Shown in pieces: positions 14,025-16,065 of a stretch of 16,065 bases of DNA. The notes below the pieces were generated by a model that saw nothing but the letters and a program-made list of their open reading frames with translations, was not told the origin of the DNA and made no database searches. Source of the DNA: Gammaproteobacteria bacterium (GTDB lineage Bacteria > Pseudomonadota > Gammaproteobacteria > Pseudomonadales > DSM-25080); contig JABXIR010000145.1 in assembly GCA_013372965.1 (NCBI GenBank), positions 1 through 16,065 on the forward strand, given 5' to 3'. The translations under genes and the position numbers were made by a program. Each line of letters starts with the position of its first letter. The stretch's first letter is position 1.

Positions 14025-16065
14025 TGGCGAATAAAGATAGTCTTAATTCATATCGACGATACCGTGGTCTGATCCTGTTGGTTACGATATTCTTTGCGCT
14101 TGAGGGTGCTGTGTTGTTCACCAGTATTGCCTTGTCGAGCCAACTTGAAAGCTTGGCTACGAGCGTAAACGTTGCTGGCCGTCAGCGTATGCTGAGTCAG
14201 CGTATTGCGAAAGATATTTACCAGTTAGAGCACCAAGTTCGCGAAGGCGCTGATATATCCATCCAACGCGATGAGTTGAGGACGGCTGTTGATTTATTCG
14301 GGTCGACTCTACGTGCGTTTCGAGGCGGCGGTGAAGTGATAGCGCCCGATGACGTCAGTCGAGTATGGGTTGGGGCGCTTTCGAGTGAGGAATTCGATCG
14401 TCTTGCTGGCGACAGTATGACGTTGTGGACGCAAGTCGAGCCTGAGCTTCAATCAATACACCAAAGACTGAACGACGCCCCTTCCGTATTAGCTCAGCTT
14501 CAGGCTTTAGGCAATGACTTTGCGGTCGTCGAGGCAGTGCTGCTTCGCGAGATGAACGCGTTAACGGGACATCTCGAACTCAAAGCGACTAATTACGCGA
14601 GTCTCTCACGAGGAATTCAGTCTGCGGGTATCCTGATCGCGCTTGTTATGATGGCGATTATCAGTTTTTACTCGTTTAAGCGTTTCCGTCGAACGGACGA
14701 ATCTCTTGCTGACGCCGACGAAGCTTTGCGGGAGAAGATTGTGTTACTTGATACGGAAAAAAAGCGTGCAGAGGCGGCGAATGAAGCAAAGGCACAGTTT
14801 CTCGCCAATATGACACACGAGCTTCGTACGCCACTCAATGGGGTGTCAGGGTTAGCACAAGTATTACTTCGCGGTGAACTCTCCAACGAGCAGTGTAAAC
14901 AGGTTAACACGATATTAAAAACGTCTAACAAATTGGCAGAGATTATCAACGAAATCATCGACTTCTCTTCGCTAGAGGCCGGTAACGCTGTGCTTCAGCA
15001 GGTGCACTTTTCTCCGAAGTCGTTACTGGATTCCATCATCGAGCATCATGTCGATGACGCTCAGAAAAACGGAAACACGATCACGGTTCAACTCGACGAG
15101 CATCTGCCAAACCATGTGATCGGCGATCGTTCGCGCTTGCGGCAAGTTTTAACTTCACTGCTCGATAATGCGTGTAAGTTCTGTAAAGAGGGTGAAATCA
15201 CGCTATCGATTCGGTGTGTTTCAAGACGTGACAACCTAATCGATGTCCTGTTTTGCGTCGAAGATACGGGTTGCGGAATTGGCGCCAAGCAACTGACCAA
15301 TATCTTTGATGTGTTCACGCAGGCTGAAAACCATAGCAGTCGATCGTACCAAGGAACTGGCTTGGGATTGGCTCATACCAAAAAATTGGTTGAACTCCTC
15401 GGTGGGACGATCGACGTCGACTCGAAGCTCAACCAGGGTACACGTTTTTTCGTTCAAGTTCCTTTGCAGATGCATCAAACAGAGCAAGACTCCGAGGCGT
15501 ACAAGCTTGTTCGCAAGATCCGACCGCTAATATTGGAAACGTCTGATGAACGAAGCAAAATGTTGACAGAAAGACTTGGCCTCTGGGACGTCGGACATAT
15601 CTATGCCAAAGACGTGGACGAGTTGTTTGCCTGCCTAGCGAACCGCGCGGAATTGAAGGTGACCTGCGTCGTTGGTGACTTTAGCCAGCTGTCACACGAG
15701 GTTATGCGGCGATTAGCTCACGAAGTAGACGACTTACCCATTATCGAGTTGTCATCGTATGAGTTCAACACCAGTATGGGTGACGCGGGAACGATTGAAA
15801 CTCACGGGAAGATTGACATGGGTATTGGCGGGTTGGAGCTCGCTGAGACGCTCGTTACCGCACATTATGGTGACGTTCGTGACGAACTAGAAGTCGATCG
15901 GCTGAAGGCGAATTTTGAAGGCGTTCAAGTACTGTTAGTCGACGACAATGAAGTCAATCGGATGGTGGCTGAGCTTTTGCTGAGTGAGGTGAATTTGTCA
16001 GTTGAGTGCGCTACCAACGGTGCTGAAGCAGTCGAATTAGTTCGAAATCATGGTTACATGGCAGT
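14024..16065 (+). CDS. PilJ-type hybrid sensor histidine kinase (3' end beyond window)
   Basis: The reading frame is open from GTG 14024 to the window edge (680 codons), so the gene is incomplete on the right. Membrane segments at about 15-37 and 200-220 flank a periplasmic domain with the PilJ-type signature NVAGRQRMLSQR (49-60). Then comes a short coiled linker and a HisKA domain with the phospho-acceptor histidine 265 in MTHELRTPLNG. The HATPase domain has N-box asparagine 382, DTGCGIG from 414 and GTGLGL at 444-449. A receiver-like domain follows (about 500-610) in which the usual acidic pair is Glu-Thr (505-506), while Asp 552 may sit at the phosphorylation position. A normal receiver begins near 632 with DDN at 640-642, and its phospho-acceptor lies beyond the edge. 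The start overlaps the DUF1294 stop and no ribosome site is visible, so translation is probably coupled. The partner regulator is not visible. Confidence 0.9.
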   Translation, partial: MANKDSLNSYRRYRGLILLVTIFFALEGAVLFTSIALSSQLESLATSVNVAGRQRMLSQRIAKDIYQLEHQVREGADISIQRDELRTAVDLFGSTLRAFRGGGEVIAPDDVSRVWVGALSSEEFDRLAGDSMTLWTQVEPELQSIHQRLNDAPSVLAQLQALGNDFAVVEAVLLREMNALTGHLELKATNYASLSRGIQSAGILIALVMMAIISFYSFKRFRRTDESLADADEALREKIVLLDTEKKRAEAANEAKAQFLANMTHELRTPLNGVSGLAQVLLRGELSNEQCKQVNTILKTSNKLAEIINEIIDFSSLEAGNAVLQQVHFSPKSLLDSIIEHHVDDAQKNGNTITVQLDEHLPNHVIGDRSRLRQVLTSLLDNACKFCKEGEITLSIRCVSRRDNLIDVLFCVEDTGCGIGAKQLTNIFDVFTQAENHSSRSYQGTGLGLAHTKKLVELLGGTIDVDSKLNQGTRFFVQVPLQMHQTEQDSEAYKLVRKIRPLILETSDERSKMLTERLGLWDVGHIYAKDVDELFACLANRAELKVTCVVGDFSQLSHEVMRRLAHEVDDLPIIELSSYEFNTSMGDAGTIETHGKIDMGIGGLELAETLVTAHYGDVRDELEVDRLKANFEGVQVLLVDDNEVNRMVAELLLSEVNLSVECATNGAEAVELVRNHGYMA

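Noticed and set aside
1..16065. CRISPR arrays, tRNA or rRNA genes, insertion sequences, phage genes
   Set aside because: Reading through the window I found no regularly spaced repeats, cloverleaf-like segments, transposase or phage motifs.

Overview
The window is bacterial DNA, packed with genes and read almost entirely left to right. Its core is a type II secretion system (T2SS, general secretory pathway) operon in the order gspC-D-E-F-G-H-I-J-K-L-M-N-A-B (bases 37-12757). The gene order, the ExeA/ExeB-type GspA and GspB proteins, a Tsx-type outer-membrane channel and moderate base composition point to a gammaproteobacterium, perhaps a marine one. That placement is inference; no rRNA or species-specific marker is present.

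Bases 37-10751 encode the secretion machine. It comprises the inner-membrane clamp GspC, the secretin GspD, the cytoplasmic ATPase GspE, the platform protein GspF, the major pseudopilin GspG, the minor pseudopilins GspH, I, J and K, the assembly proteins GspL and GspM, and GspN. Bases 10752-12757 add GspA (AAA ATPase, membrane segment and peptidoglycan-binding domain) and GspB, which in Aeromonas-type systems help the secretin pass and assemble across the cell wall. Neighbouring genes overlap or nearly touch, so the block is probably one transcript with strong translational coupling. Several starts are not ATG (TTG for gspF and gspK, GTG for gspA). No prepilin peptidase (gspO) or pilotin (gspS) gene lies here, so these must be encoded elsewhere if they are used.

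An inverted repeat at 12742-12777 separates the operon from a convergent gene at 12786-13547 on the minus strand. That gene encodes a small outer-membrane beta-barrel of the Tsx/OmpK nucleoside-channel type. A 132-base AT-rich gap (13548-13679) holds plausible divergent promoters and a repeated ATTGAT motif.

Rightward from the gap lie a small DUF1294 membrane protein (13680-14024) and, overlapping its stop codon by one base, a hybrid sensor histidine kinase running off the right edge of the window (14024-16065 and beyond). The kinase has a PilJ-type periplasmic sensor domain, HisKA and HATPase domains, a degenerate receiver-like domain and the start of a normal receiver.

I see no mobile element, CRISPR array, tRNA or rRNA gene. 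The system is a well-known one. The points most worth a second look are the hairpin that covers the gspE start, the periplasmic cysteine motif in GspB, and the DUF1294-kinase pair.
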